64,000 bases of DNA from Smallanthus sonchifolius. Its lineage: Eukaryota > Streptophyta > Magnoliopsida > Asterales > Asteraceae. Every line of letters begins with the position of its first letter. Position 1 is the first letter of the stretch. The notes under the pieces are model-generated. The model searched no databases. It was not told the origin of the DNA and worked only from the letters and a program-made list of their open reading frames with translations. Both the position numbers and the translations under genes were made by a program. The stretch covers positions 74,833,501 through 74,897,500 of the forward strand of contig CM042028.1 in the NCBI GenBank assembly GCA_023525975.1, written 5' to 3'. Shown in pieces: positions 32,319-43,614 of the stretch.

Positions 32319-33001
32319 CAGTAGAACCTCTATAATTTAATACTCGATAAATTAATAACCTCGATAAAATTAATAATTTGTCCGGTCCCAACTTGGGACC
32401 AATATAAAATTGGACCCCAATCGATAAAATAATAAGATAATAATTTTTTTGAAATCCCAATGTAAATATATTGGTCCCAGCGAAACTATAAATTAATAAT
32501 TACTAAAATATTCCAAAATTCTAGGATTTTCTAGTAAAAAATGAATATATAGTCACTTGTTTTTTTGTGAACTTCAAATCTATATTGGTCATCGTTGATT
32601 TTTTTGTGAACTTCAAATATAATAGTTTCCGTTGTTGATTGGTCATCGTTGATTTTTTAACACCTTTTAGATTAGAAGCCATAGTTGATGTGATTTTAAA
32701 ATTTATCATTAGACATTTTATAGTGATCAATCTAGATCTATGTACATTGAACTTGACAAGTTCATTAATGTGTGAATGTACGTACATGGGAATTTTGAAG
32801 GTCCTTGTTTATGTTTTATTCAAATAGGTAAAGTGAACGGACATGGTAATTTTGAATGTCGATGCATTAATTTGAGAGTTGCTCACAAATATAGGCCTAC
32901 TTTTTAAATTAATAATTTATTAATTTATCGATATAATAATATCTTGCTAAATTAATAAAATATCCCGATCACAACATTATTAATTTATAGAGATTTTACT
33001 G
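32319..33001. mobile_element. CAGTA-ended MITE with TA target duplication
   Basis: Inverted ends CAGTAGAACCTCTATAA and (reverse complement) CAGTAAAATCTCTATAA. The interrupted sequence also exists uninterrupted in the first tandem unit near 32020 (CTATATAATTTTAAT), which shows a TA duplication. The interior repeats TTGGTCATCGTTGATTTTTT several times. It has no transposase. Confidence 0.85.
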
Positions 33002-33036
33002 TAGTTTTAATAAAAAAAAATAATTGTTTCTAGTAT

Positions 33037-33292
33037 ATATAGTTTTTTTGAAAGACGAATTTCTTAAACCCCTACTCCCTTCGTGAGCAGCCCAGGTGTT
33101 CCTGTGAGTCATGCATGTCTTTCCCAATGAGTTGTAACCATAGCTGACTCGAACCAGGGACCCACCTAGGAGGAAACCCACAACTAGAAAAACCCCTGCC
33201 TCAACCTGGAACAATTTGTCCCAACCGAGACTCGAATCCGTGACCTTCCATTTGGAAAGTCATGGAGCTACCACTCCACCAGAAGGCTTTGT
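33037..33292 (-). mobile_element. tRNA-derived SINE, full length
   Basis: On the minus strand, TGGTGGAGTGGTAGCTCC (A box) and GGATTCGAGTCTC (B box) form the tRNA-like head, followed by a body and an A-rich end. The copy at 32063-32170 lacks the head. They are tandem duplicates of one insertion. Confidence 0.82.
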
Positions 33293-33991
33293 GGTATTTT
33301 TAATTATACAAATCAAACAATTATAATACGTATAAGTATTTTTAATTATAGTACGTATATAATATTAATTTAAATGATTACATGCTATTATTATTTTTCT
33401 TTCGTAAACGCTTTAATACTCAAAAGGTAAATTGTTTGATAGTTTTTATACCTACCATCTTACTAAATTTACTAAGATCTAATGGTACAATTCGCCATTC
33501 TGTCCTAACAAAAATAAAATATAAAAATAACCCGGCCAAATCGACAAACGGTTAAATCCGAACCTTTTTGACTAGATGATGGTGAAATATGACTATATCA
33601 TAGGGTGAAAGATATATGAGAGTGTTGATGTGACGCTTAGGTAATGAAAGATAATTAAAAATAAAAAAGATGACCATAACACATGATCTTATTAAATCAC
33701 AACCATCATAAACATAAATAAATGGTATCAAAACTATTAGTTTAAAATGTATAGGGGCTCGTTATGTAGATTACAAGTTTAGGGGCTTGTGTAGTTTTCA
33801 TATATAAATATATAATTACTTTAAAGTTGTTAAGAATTAATTTATTACTAGATCTTAAATACCAATTCCACATCGGTTAATAAACCCTAACTAATAGATT
33901 TAAGACTAGAAACCGAACTAATAGTTGAGCTTCATATTGGAATTGTTTAATGGACAAACACAAAAACTTAAATATGACATAATTAATGAAA
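33293..33991. other. Intergenic, nothing recognised
   Basis: AT-rich with no supported gene or repeat border. Confidence 0.4.
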
Positions 33992-34346
33992 AAATAAATT
34001 GGTTTTTAATAATCCAAACTATCACTACTGGCTGATAATAATTCAAACTAACAGTTTGGCTGGTGATAATCCTAACTTTCACTTTTGTTGTTAATGGCAG
34101 TACCAGTAGCATAATCATCATATATTTATACTCGATTCCCACTCGATTTCGCTTGTACGTTTCTCCATTTAATTTAAAATCGTCATTTTGAGCGAAAATA
34201 AGTGTAAATCTATGATTATTATGATACTGGGACTGTCATTGACAACAAAAGTGAAAGTTGAGATTATTAACAGCCAAACTATTAGTTTGGATTATTATCA
34301 GCCAATGGGTCATAGTTTGGATTATTAAAACCAATTTGCCTTAAAA
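33992..34346. mobile_element. Palindromic MITE, AGGCAAATT family, copy 2
   Basis: The right arm reads (reverse complement) AGGCAAATTGGTTTTAATAA; the left arm starts at AAATTGGTTTTTAATAATCC and lacks the outermost bases. CTTTCACTTTTGTTGT and its inverse lie inside. Confidence 0.78.
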
Positions 34347-34437
34347 AATCACTAGAAAATAGGACATAAAACCTCTGGCTTTAAAATAACCGATTTTGAG
34401 TCAAGATCATCGATCACCAGAGATCAATAATTAGAAA

Positions 34438-34661
34438 TATGGATGAGATCAGTACCGTATCGATACTGAATTTCTTAAAAAGTAGATATCGAATTTATCG
34501 GTACGGTATTCGTACTCGTTACAAAATACTCATCTCTCGATGGTATCGGTACCGTACTTGTACCGAAATTATTGATACCGAATTTCTGGAAAGTGGGTAC
34601 CGAATACCATACCGAATCTATCGATACGGTACCGATACTCAATACCAAATGCTCACCCCTA
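34438..34661. mobile_element. hAT-type MITE, 224 bp, with 8-bp target duplication
   Basis: ATTAGAAA flanks both sides (34430-34437 and 34662-34669). Inverted ends are TATGGATGAG and (reverse complement) TAGGGGTGAG. The interior is full of GATACCGAA and TATCGGTAC words on both strands; the 75-residue frame is an artefact of these. Confidence 0.87.
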
Positions 34662-34756
34662 ATTAGAAATAAATTCTAACAAATAAAACACTAAAAATGT
34701 TTTATATTTAAAATAAATAAACACTAACTAATTGACATTTATTAACAAATAATTGG

Positions 34757-34950
34757 ATCCCTTGGTTTTTTTTAAAACAGATATTAGGATTCTCTTGTGA
34801 GATAGATGTTATCTTAATCGCGCCCACCTACCCCACAAATTCGGATCGAACCTCTAACCCAAGAGAAAACCCACAATTAAGAAAACCCTGTAACTTAATA
34901 CAAGACCTTTACTATGAAAAGTCATGGCTATCATTACACCAAATATCGGT
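34757..34950 (-). mobile_element. Degraded tRNA-derived SINE
   Basis: On the minus strand, TTTGGTGTAATGATAGCC and GGTTCGATCCG resemble A and B boxes. An A run is at the left end. It is diverged from the other SINEs in this window. Confidence 0.6.
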
Positions 34951-35226
34951 AATCGTATCCATTGGTGGTAAAGTATTTTGACTATTTTCCCTGCTTTTTA
35001 ACATGAATCCACCAATGTGCCCGCGGGAAACCAGTGGCACGGGCTCAGCGTCCAAATCGCGTGAACTCAGTGGCAAAACCGTAAATAACTATCCAAACAT
35101 ACCCTATCAATAACCGAGTGGAAGTGCCAACTATTTATTTGAGATGATGACGAAGACAATTCTCCTTTGATAATTGATTGTCGTAGTGCAGATTAAGCCA
35201 CACGCAGTCTCTCCTTTGCGGTGCTC
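34951..35226. promoter_or_regulatory. Upstream region of the NOI gene
   Basis: This gap precedes the gene at 35402. I cannot identify a TATA box with certainty. Confidence 0.3.
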
Positions 35227-35263
<37 letters not shown>

Positions 35264-35266
35264 GCA
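35227..35266. repeat. CT/CA microsatellite
   Basis: A (CT)n run passes directly into (CA)n with one interruption. It probably lies in the promoter or 5' UTR of the NOI gene, where CT-rich tracts are common in plants. Confidence 0.8.
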
Positions 35267-35401
35267 CACAAGCACTTCAAAATTTGAAACTGTATGATTC
35301 ACAATTCTGTGCGTTTTTTGGTTGTATAATCTGCAGGTTTACTTGGAATCAACGAACATCGAAGATCGTTCTGCTCTGTGCGTAATCGGAGATCCAATTG
35401 C

Positions 35402-37030
35402 ATGGAAAACGCTAAGGAAGAGGTAAATTTTTTGCTCACTGTTCGTGTTTTCTACGTTTTTGATTTCGAAATTTACTAATTAGTGTAGATTGCAACTATT
35501 ACGACGTTTTTTCCTTTAGAAATGATCGTTGATAGATTGAATTTCTACTTCTGTGAGAGATGATGTTATTTGTTAGGTTAGGGTTTATGCTCGATGTTTA
35601 TTCTCTCAGCAAGTTAATGAGAGTGCAAGGATCATGTTCTAGTACAGTAGTACGCACAATTTCTTGCTCGTTACGATGCCTGAAAAAACCGTTAATCTGA
35701 GATAATTGTGATGTGCAGGAGTTTGAATTTGATTAGGTTAATTATGATCGAGTATATGAACTGTGAGAATTGTTCTTAGCTTGTAGTTTGTTTTTTTCCT
35801 TTTCTTTTTCAAAATTGTAGGGAAAGAATAGGGGCTTATAGAAGTTAGTGGTTGTCATGATCACTTGATTTGAAAATTTGAGCTTAGAATTTACTTTCTC
35901 CTTTGTCAAATTGAGGGAATTGACATTTTGTTTTGGTTTGAAATTTTCAAAGTTTGAATACTTCAGCTGTACATACCTTATGTATAGATAACTTGATATA
36001 TTTGCATAGCCTGTTTGAATAACATTCTGTATATAGTGATTACCTGGTGCTTAGTGTATGGTTGGAAATCAATTCATCATATATTATTTGCTTACTTAAT
36101 TTCATAACATTTTGTAATCATGAAAATGGGACCCACTGAAAGAAATAAATAACCCTAGGATTTGACCAAAATAGTTTCCAGTTTTTCTTATTTTAAACAA
36201 GTTATGATCAGTTGATCACTGAATTTTTTTTGTGAAAATGGTGGACTTAGAGATACGAATTTGGTTTGTGGGTTGATTCTGGAACAAGTTTGGTTTATGG
36301 GGACTGGGGAGTCATCTCCCCTAACTAGCGGACTCAACAATTTCTGCCATGTATCCGTGCACGTGGCAAGCGGACTCTAGCAAAGATGGCATGACTAGAT
36401 TAATAAAACATTGTTTTGGCAAAAATAATTGTTGAGTCCGCTAGTTAGGGGCGCGGACTCCCCATAAACCAAATTTGTTCTGGAATCAACCCACAAACCA
36501 AATTCATATCTCTAAGTTCACCATTTTGACAAAAAGTTCGTTGATCACTACCCTTAAACATGGATGAATCTGATGATTAGCAATAGTTTCTTTGGAGAAC
36601 ACAAGTGTGAATCTGCGCATAAAATTTGAATGGTGTGTGTGTGTAGAAAAATGCACCATGGTTATCGGTGCCGCAATTTGGGGACTGGGACCAAAAGGGG
36701 CCATTGCCAGACTATTCTTTGGATTTCTCAAAGATCAGAGAAAAGAGGAAACAGAACAAAAGAGAGCTGTCAAGAACTAGCATTGGTAACGAAGAAGAGC
36801 TTGTTTCTTCCAACAAATCCAAACTCGATACACCACAGCCACAGCCACAGCCACAGCCAATCGCTCCCGATCAAGATTACAACCACCCTCCAACTGTAAG
36901 CCCCAGCCACATACCCGTTACTGACTACACCAATTGTTGATAATTTGTATTAAGATAGTTTTATTGTTGATTTTGATTGCAGAAGAGGAGAAGCTTGTTA
37001 AGTTGCTTCAGTTGCTGTGTGAAGGCATGA
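35402..37030 (+). CDS. NOI/RIN4-like small protein, three exons
   Basis: Exons 35402-35422, 36647-36895 and 36983-37030 join in phase 0 with GT-AG introns and give 105 residues. The NOI (nitrate-induced, RIN4-like) domain is in exon 2: PWLSVPQFGDWDQKGPLPDY at 11-30, then SLDFSKIREKRKQNKR. It includes VPQFGDW, which fits the VPxFGxW site that bacterial AvrRpt2 protease cleaves in RIN4. A PQ repeat (residues about 68-76) comes from a CCACAG microsatellite. The C-terminus has Cys98, Cys101 and Cys102 next to KRR, a likely acylation and membrane anchor like that of RIN4. It is probably a plasma-membrane protein in immune signalling; that is inference from the family. Confidence 0.9.
36221..36539. 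mobile_element. MULE-type MITE with about 100-bp arms in intron 1 of the NOI gene
   Basis: GTTGATCACT flanks both ends (36211-36220 and 36540-36549), a 10-bp duplication of near Mutator length. The arms are near-perfect inverted repeats: AATTTGGTTTGTGGGTTGATT at left matches AATCAACCCACAAACCAAATT at right. The right end is about 107 bp before exon 2. Confidence 0.87.
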
Positions 37031-37286
37031 TGGTTGAAAGAGAAAAGCTTTTTAACTGTTTCTCGTCGGTTTACACGGTACGTGTTGTGTTCTTTGTTTG
37101 TTAATACATGTTATTTGTGACGGTGGAGATACGTTTTGAGTGATTTGTTGTTCAACTTTTGCATGATGTAACTGTAATGTAGATTAAGGTATGATTAACA
37201 GTTAAGAATATTGCCTTAAAAAAGAACTTGATTAGAGTGTGAAAGAGCTTTTGATATAGATGTTGTGAATAACCTTGGCTGTTTAG
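37031..37286 (+). other. NOI gene 3' flank
   Basis: Probable 3' UTR. No clear polyadenylation signal could be assigned. Confidence 0.35.
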
Positions 37287-37779
37287 GGGGCGTTTTGTTT
37301 ACGGTATGTGTTAGAATTTAGAAAGGAATTGGAAATTTTCAAATAATTTTAAAAGAAAATTGGAATTAATTCCAATATAATTTTTTGAGGTTTTTGGTTG
37401 GTAAGTTGGTTTAAGCAGTTGGAATGTTTAAAATATTAAAAAGACAAAAAACGACCCTAATAATATACAAGTCTTTTTCGATCAATCCCTCTCAAGACCC
37501 ATCCCTAATAATAGACAGTAACCACTCATGAGCAAATTGGTTTTTGGGTTTCAACTGTCGGCCACCACACACAAGAAATCAGCTTTTGGGTTTCAACTTT
37601 CAACTGTCACATGCAGGTTGGGCTTCCTCGATCAGTTTTGAATTTGAATTCCTTAGGTTTATGGAATTAGAAGGAACCAATTGCATTTTCAATTCCTTTC
37701 TTCACCTACTAAACATCATTTTTGATGGAATGTTTTTTTTTATTTTTAATTTATGTGAATTTCATAAACCAAACGGGAC
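37287..37779. mobile_element. Possible MITE
   Basis: GGCGTTTTGTTTACGG on the left faces CCGTTTGGTTTATGAAATTC (reverse complement) on the right. Such ends are common in plant MITEs. No target duplication was established. Confidence 0.4.
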
Positions 37780-37795
37780 TTTTATATATAACTAA

Positions 37796-38269
37796 CTAGG
37801 TTAAAATTCTGTGTATTACACGGGTTGAATAAATATAATATTATATATTAATTAATAAAAACTTTATTTTTTAAAAACTCGTGTTTTACACGGGTTGAAT
37901 AAACTTGTGGAATACAATATAATCTGTCAACACATACACTTCTCAAAATATGTCAGGAGATTTAATAACATAAAGATTAATATTTTTTTTAAATGTATTA
38001 TTATTAAAAAATAGAGATGTGTTTAATAAGAGAGAGACGAGAAAAAAATGACGAGAATGAATATATGGAGACGACACGTGATATGAAAAACCTTTATTTA
38101 TTATATAGTATAAAACTATAAATATAGATTAATATTTTCTTTAAAAATATATTATTATTAAAAGATATAGGTGTATTTAATAAGAGAGAGAGGCGGAAAA
38201 AAAATAATGAGAATGAATATGGAGGCGACAAGTGGCATGAAAAAACCTTTATTTATTATATAGTATAGA
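37796..38269 (-). mobile_element. Non-autonomous Helitron
   Basis: On the minus strand it starts TCTATACTATATAATAAATA and ends with a CCGTGTAATACAC hairpin-like motif followed by CTAG. It sits between A and T as Helitrons do. The 5'-end motif recurs inside near 38090-38110. Confidence 0.8.
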
Positions 38270-38280
38270 TATATACATAA

Positions 38281-38707
38281 CTAGGTTAGAAATCGTGTAT
38301 TACATGAGTTAAATAAAGACCATATTAAATTGTTAGTAATGAATATTTAAAAATTATAAAATAATATTTTGAGATAAGATATGATTAAACTTGCTTATAA
38401 GGAAATAACGATATTTGAGGGTGGGGATTTGAAAATCCCGTCATCTTCAGTGATGACTCGAAAAAGAAGGTAATAATAATACTTGACATATTTTAGGTTT
38501 GGTTTAACAGCAAGTGAAAATAGAAGGGAAGATATGTTTCTGCTCAATATTTATTATTATTATTATTATTATCTTTTTATTTTGTTTTTTTATGGTTTCT
38601 TTTATATTAATATCGAGATTGAGAAAATATAATCTGGAAAAAAAATTTAGGCTCACATAATTGTGGCACGTGGCGCAACCTGTTACTTATTTATCAAGTA
38701 TAGGAGA
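38281..38707 (-). mobile_element. Second non-autonomous Helitron, 11 bp from the first
   Basis: On the minus strand it starts TCTCCTATACTTGATAAATA and ends with CATGTAATACACG then TTTCTAACCTAG. The flanks are A and T. A TTA microsatellite lies at about 38550-38571. Confidence 0.78.
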
Positions 38708-39007
38708 TAGAAGATTATGATGTTATGCGGTAAAAAGGTATTTCTATAAAAATATATGCATGATGTATAAATCAGTTCAGTTCTTAAAAGAATATATCGT
38801 TCATGAAAATGCATTCATCTGAGAATACACCAACTGATGATGAATCTAACGAATCCAACTGTCTATGGCAATGCCTTCAAAATGATTCCAAAAGCAAAAA
38901 TTATAAATAGGATCTGAAATGGTTTAATGATTTATGACGAAACATACGGTTGTTCGCTCATATCATGTTAAGCATGCATGGTGAAGTGGAAAAAGATGTA
39001 AATCTAT
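38708..39007. other. Intergenic, nothing recognised
   Basis: No gene or repeat border was seen. Confidence 0.35.
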
Positions 39008-41471
39008 AGGGTGTAAACGAGTCGAGCCGCTTGAAAGCTTCGCTAAAAGTTTGAAACGAGCCTAGCTTAAACGAGCTCGAGCCCGCGCCTCTCTGGATTT
39101 TATTGTTTCTTTGGAGTCGGTATTCCAGAAAGAGATCAGAACAAAATTTAGCGTGTGAGGGTGTGCGCTTGGGAGAAAACGAAGGTGAAGATGAACCAAG
39201 GAGAAAATCATATTTACAACTTTAAATTGTGGTCCAAGTGTATTTGGTGAGTCTTCTATCCATCAAATTCTTCTAATTGATGATTTCAAGTGATAACCCA
39301 ACTCGAATTTCAGAAACATTTTCAGAAATTGATGTTTGTTAGTGTGTCTAATGGCTTAGAATCATTACAAATGATGATTAGAAGTTGTTGATCCATTGAT
39401 TACAACTATGATACAAAATCAAGTTAGCAATTTGAGTTTTTGGTGGGTTTTAGGGCTCAGATGCTAATTGTTGGAATTTGATAGTGTTTATGGCATCTCT
39501 TGGTCTATAATCATCACACTTGATGTTTCTAACATGTTGTGAGTATTTAAATTGGGTTTAAACTAGGAAAAGCGGCTCGGAGTAAGGTTTTTGATTGAAT
39601 GCAGGAAGAATAATTGAGTTAACCTTACCTCCGATTGAGGTCTTCTTTTCTCTTCTTTTTTTTTTTGTTAAAAGATATTTGAGTCTACTTCATTTTGGTT
39701 TTGAATATCATAAACAATTGGAAATGTGTTAAAACGTGAAATACAATAAGACTATACATGTTGTATGAAAGATTGAGTACATAAATTTTATCTAAGACAA
39801 AATTTTTGTACAAATTTGTGTTGGACTAGTCAGATTGATTACTAATGATTCCACTCAACGTTGAAATGTGTTTAAATCAAAATAATGGCATTTACTTGAT
39901 GAAATTTTGTAAGATTTGAAGTCAAATTGACCCAAGTGGCAAAATTTGTAATTGGTTAATCAATTACATCAACAATGGTTTTAGCATGTTCGAAATATTC
40001 ATCCAAGTGTTTGGGAAACCATTCGTTTGGTATGAAAAATAGTGACTCTTTTTGGTGCTTTAATGTGGCAAATGACTTGGTTTGGATTGAAATAACATGT
40101 CAAAGGTTTAAACTCAATTTTTGGTATCAAAATGTAGTCAAGTAGATGCCTATAGTTTGTTTGTTTTTTTTTTATTTATTTTTTTGACAAACACCTTATC
40201 TACTCATATTAACTAATACCGCTAAACCTTCACAATACAGGATTCAAATCCTCACCAGTTGGTGAGGGGAATATCCCATTTACCACCAGGATGACACCAT
40301 GAGGACGGATGCCTACGGTAGAACATGATTAATAAGAGTTGGGTTAGTGTTAAAGTTGGTTAATTGAGCCAATATGTGAAACAAATGAGTCGTGTGTTAG
40401 ATTGGTCGACTTTTAGGATGTGAACAGATCTTGGATAGATACGTGCAATTGCAAAGCTCTATATGCGGTGAGTTTATAAAATTTCCTTAAGATTTAAAAT
40501 AGTGTTAAATGTCCTAAAAATAAAATTCCACCATTAGACTTAATTCTCAACCATTTAGGGAGGAACGTCTTTCCAACACCTTGGTATCGCTAGGCCACAT
40601 GCCTATTGATTGAAAAGATTTATATAATGATGTTATGATATGCAAAATATGTGGTAGTGTACTAGTGTGATTTTATAATTGAATTGAGTGATTAATTCTT
40701 GTTAATGAGGCATGCGAGGTGAATAATAATGCTCTATTAAATGGTAACAAGTTGATTATGGTATTTCACATGGTGAAAAAGTGATACATCATATGTTGAA
40801 GAATGAAGTCCATCAAAATTGAATAAACTTCTTCCAAGTCATTGAAGGAGTGAATCTTTACATTGGGATCTAAGAATATCTCAAATGTGTTTATAAGCTT
40901 GACTTACAAAGGTGTTTATAGTCATTACAAACAATAGTAGGGGTGGTGGTGATTAGGAATTAATACGGATTATAGTCGAGTGTCAAAATGAAGCCGCTAG
41001 ACTTTTTTTGTAGATTAAGGCGTCAAAATTAGGCTTTTAATGTAGCCCGAGTAGGAATACGCTAGAGGGCATACTTTCTCCTCCTTAGAATGCAAATCGA
41101 ACTAAAAGAAAATTAATATTACCCATTTATTCATCTTATTTTTTGTAACGTATACCAATACTTACACCCCAATTTTTTCGATGACAATTATGATGTTAAT
41201 AACGTAAACTCCTTATAAACACTTTCGCACTCATGTTTTAAATCAAAAAGTTTAGGACCTTTCTGTGAATATAACATTTTAAGTTGAAAGTATTATAAAA
41301 AAATTATATCTATATAAATAATATAATTATATAAGAGTCGATCTCAAGGTTGAAAAATTAAGAACAAGCTAAGCTGGAGTTATAAACATAGAGCTTGAAA
41401 TGAACAGTCGTAAATTAAAAAGCCCAACATCGAGGAAGATCGGGCTTAGCTCCGCTTGTTTCCACCCCTTA
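39008..41471. mobile_element. Possible 2.5-kb hAT-like element
   Basis: AGGGTGTAAACGAGTCGAGC at the left and AGGGGTGGAAACAAGCGGAG (reverse complement) at the right are similar inverted ends. Inside there is no recognisable transposase, only short frames, and a SINE-like stretch near 40165-40325 (GGATTCAAATCC). No target duplication matched, so the borders may belong to two different elements. Confidence 0.35.
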
Positions 41472-42112
41472 AGTAAAGTTTTGAGAATAGAAAATCAAGA
41501 AAGTAGCCTTTTTCCTAATGGAATTATACCCTTAATTAATGTCCGATAAAAATCTGACATGCATCCATGAGATAGGCGACCTAACAATTGCATATCTAAT
41601 TTTACTCGCTATAAAACTTTATTTTCAAAGGCATGAGTTCCTAAATATTAGTTTCTCACGTATTTTCAAGAAAAAAAGGTCTCTTCGTTGATAGTTAACA
41701 TTTGAGAATATAATGTTCTGAGTTGCCATAACTCATTATGTTGTGCTCACGAGTTTCATTAAGGAGAAAAAAGAAAAGATTTGAAAGGAAGTAAAAAAAA
41801 TTGGTGTTTCGAGGTTTTTTTATGGAGAGAAGAGAAAGGAAAAGGTTTTAAGACTAAATTCCATCCTTCCATATTGTTAAAGCTTCCTTTCAGGCATACC
41901 CAAATGAAGGGGATGGGGGGCGACCCCCATGAAAAAAAAACTTGTTTGTTATATGTACGATATAATCCCGGCTGACCCTTATGAAATTTCTTTTAACCAA
42001 AATTTTACTCAAAAAAATTAATATAAAACTTTAAAATTTTACAAATACAAACGTATAAATTATTATAAACTAATTAACAAATATAAACTTATTATAAACT
42101 AATAAGCAAATT
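41472..42112. other. Intergenic, nothing recognised
   Basis: A poor 64-residue frame near 41781-41975 has no family features. A G-rich piece GGGGATGGGGGGCGACCCCC lies near 41909. Confidence 0.4.
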
Positions 42113-42540
42113 ACAAATTATGTCCTTTAAGTGTTACCTAAGTTTCTGTATACGCCATTTAACTAATGAAATTACAGAAAACATCATTTATGTTTAAAAA
42201 ACCTTGCACATTACGTCCTTTAGTCTAACGACCTTTAATTTTACCGTTAAGTCAGGTCACGTGTAAGGCATATGAGGGTATTTTGGTTTTTACCGTAAAA
42301 GAACTATTTCTGTAAACCCTCATTCATAAAAACAAATTCCAAGAATAGTCATTTTTTGTGTGAAAACCCCAAAATACCCTCATATGCATGGCACGTGACC
42401 AGACTTAATGGTAAAATTTAATAATCGTTAGAAAAAAGGATGTAACGTGTAAGGTTTTTTAAACATAAATGACGTTTTCTGTGTTTTCTATAATTAAAGG
42501 ACGTATACTGAAATTTAGGTAATACTTAAAGAATTGGTTA
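42113..42540. mobile_element. Foldback element with arms of about 190 bp
   Basis: Left arm: CTTTAAGTGTTACCTAA, CCTTGCACATTACGTCCTTT, CATATGAGGGTATTTTGG. Right arm read in reverse complement: CTTTAAGTATTACCTAA, CCTTACACGTTACATCCTTT, CATATGAGGGTATTTTGG. The loop is about 45 bp. The arms share motifs with the unit at 8132-9235. Confidence 0.85.
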
Positions 42541-43130
42541 ATTAGGCATACCCATTAATAAGCTTTATAAACAAATAACCCCACTAGGGCACTAACCATT
42601 TAACCAAATAACTTTTCACCTAAGCCATCTAAACTCTTCTAAATAATTAACCGGACTTGTCATAAATTTCCCATCTTTATCGAACATTATTAAAGGAAAC
42701 AGAAACAAGCGACTATCGACTGAAAAGCGTCACCCCCCAAAACCTAACTAAAAATCATATGCCACTACAATCTGCGTGAGTCAGGTTGTGTGTTAGAGAT
42801 TTCCCCTTCACTCTCCCAAATCTTATACCAAAAGACTAAACAACCTTAATTTTAGGTAATTTGTTAAACTTTTTCTCTAACAAATTAAGTATATTTTTAA
42901 ACTTTTACTCTAAATTTCACTTTATTATTTAATTATTTACTATATTATGAATTAGAATATTAAATTATCGACATCTAAACACCGAAAAAACTTTAACCAC
43001 TGAACTTTTGAAAAAAAAAAGTTTCAATGACCGACCCAACAAAGAAAGTTCTACAAATAAACATTTACTAACAATAACTCATAATGTGAAACTTCTACCA
43101 ATAAGATTTAATTCCTATGAAACACCCTAA
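42541..43130. other. Intergenic, nothing recognised
   Basis: AT-rich, no gene seen. Confidence 0.4.
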
Positions 43131-43319
43131 GGGGTTGTTTGGATTAACTTAAAAAAACAACTTATAACTTAAAAAAATAAGTTTTCACTTACTTTTAACT
43201 TATACTTTTTTTTACTTTTTAAAAACCAACTTTTTCACCCTTACCTAAACAAATGTTTGACTTCTTGAAGAAGGTAATGAGTCAATAAATAGGTTTGAAA
43301 AGTAATCCCAAACACCTCC
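43131..43319. mobile_element. Tourist-type (PIF/Harbinger) MITE
   Basis: TAA flanks both ends (43128-43130 and 43320-43322). Inverted ends GGGGTTGTTTGG and (reverse complement) GGAGGTGTTTGG. 189 bp. Confidence 0.8.
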
Positions 43320-43497
43320 TAAATAAATTAACAATGGTAGCATGATCCCAATTAACAACAACCAAATCTCACCAATTATTAGTTCTTCTCCAATAGATCT
43401 GTAAATATAAGCAATTAAAAACATACAACTAATAAAACATTTGAAATCTGTCTTCTGAAAATAAATCAATTAAAATAACAAACAAGTAGAAAACAAA

Positions 43498-43589
43498 GGT
43501 TTCACTCAGACAAATGCCTCGATTCGTCTTCACGATGAATAGAATGGATATATCAGACTCGTCATCTATGAAATCATCACTGAGAAACC
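43498..43589 (-). ncRNA. Box C/D small nucleolar RNA, unassigned
   Basis: On the minus strand: terminal stem GGTTTCTC with GTGAAACC, box C GTGATGA (43574-43580), box D' CTGA (43553-43556), a C'-like GTGAAGA (43527-43533) and box D CTGA (43506-43509). The 92-nt length and box order fit a two-guide box C/D RNA directing 2'-O-methylation. The guide before D reads AATCGAGGCATTTGT and that before D' reads ATAGATGACGAGT. I could not match either to an rRNA position. It lies downstream of the U14 copies in the same direction. Confidence 0.72.
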
Positions 43590-43614
43590 CTAATTTCAAA
43601 AGTTAATAATAAAT

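Noticed and set aside
35227..35266. CT/CA microsatellite as a GAGA-type regulatory element
   Set aside because: Possible but unsupported beyond its position; kept only as a repeat.
39008..41471. A hidden gene in the 2.5-kb gap
   Set aside because: No frame above about 60 residues, no family motif and no convincing exon series were seen.
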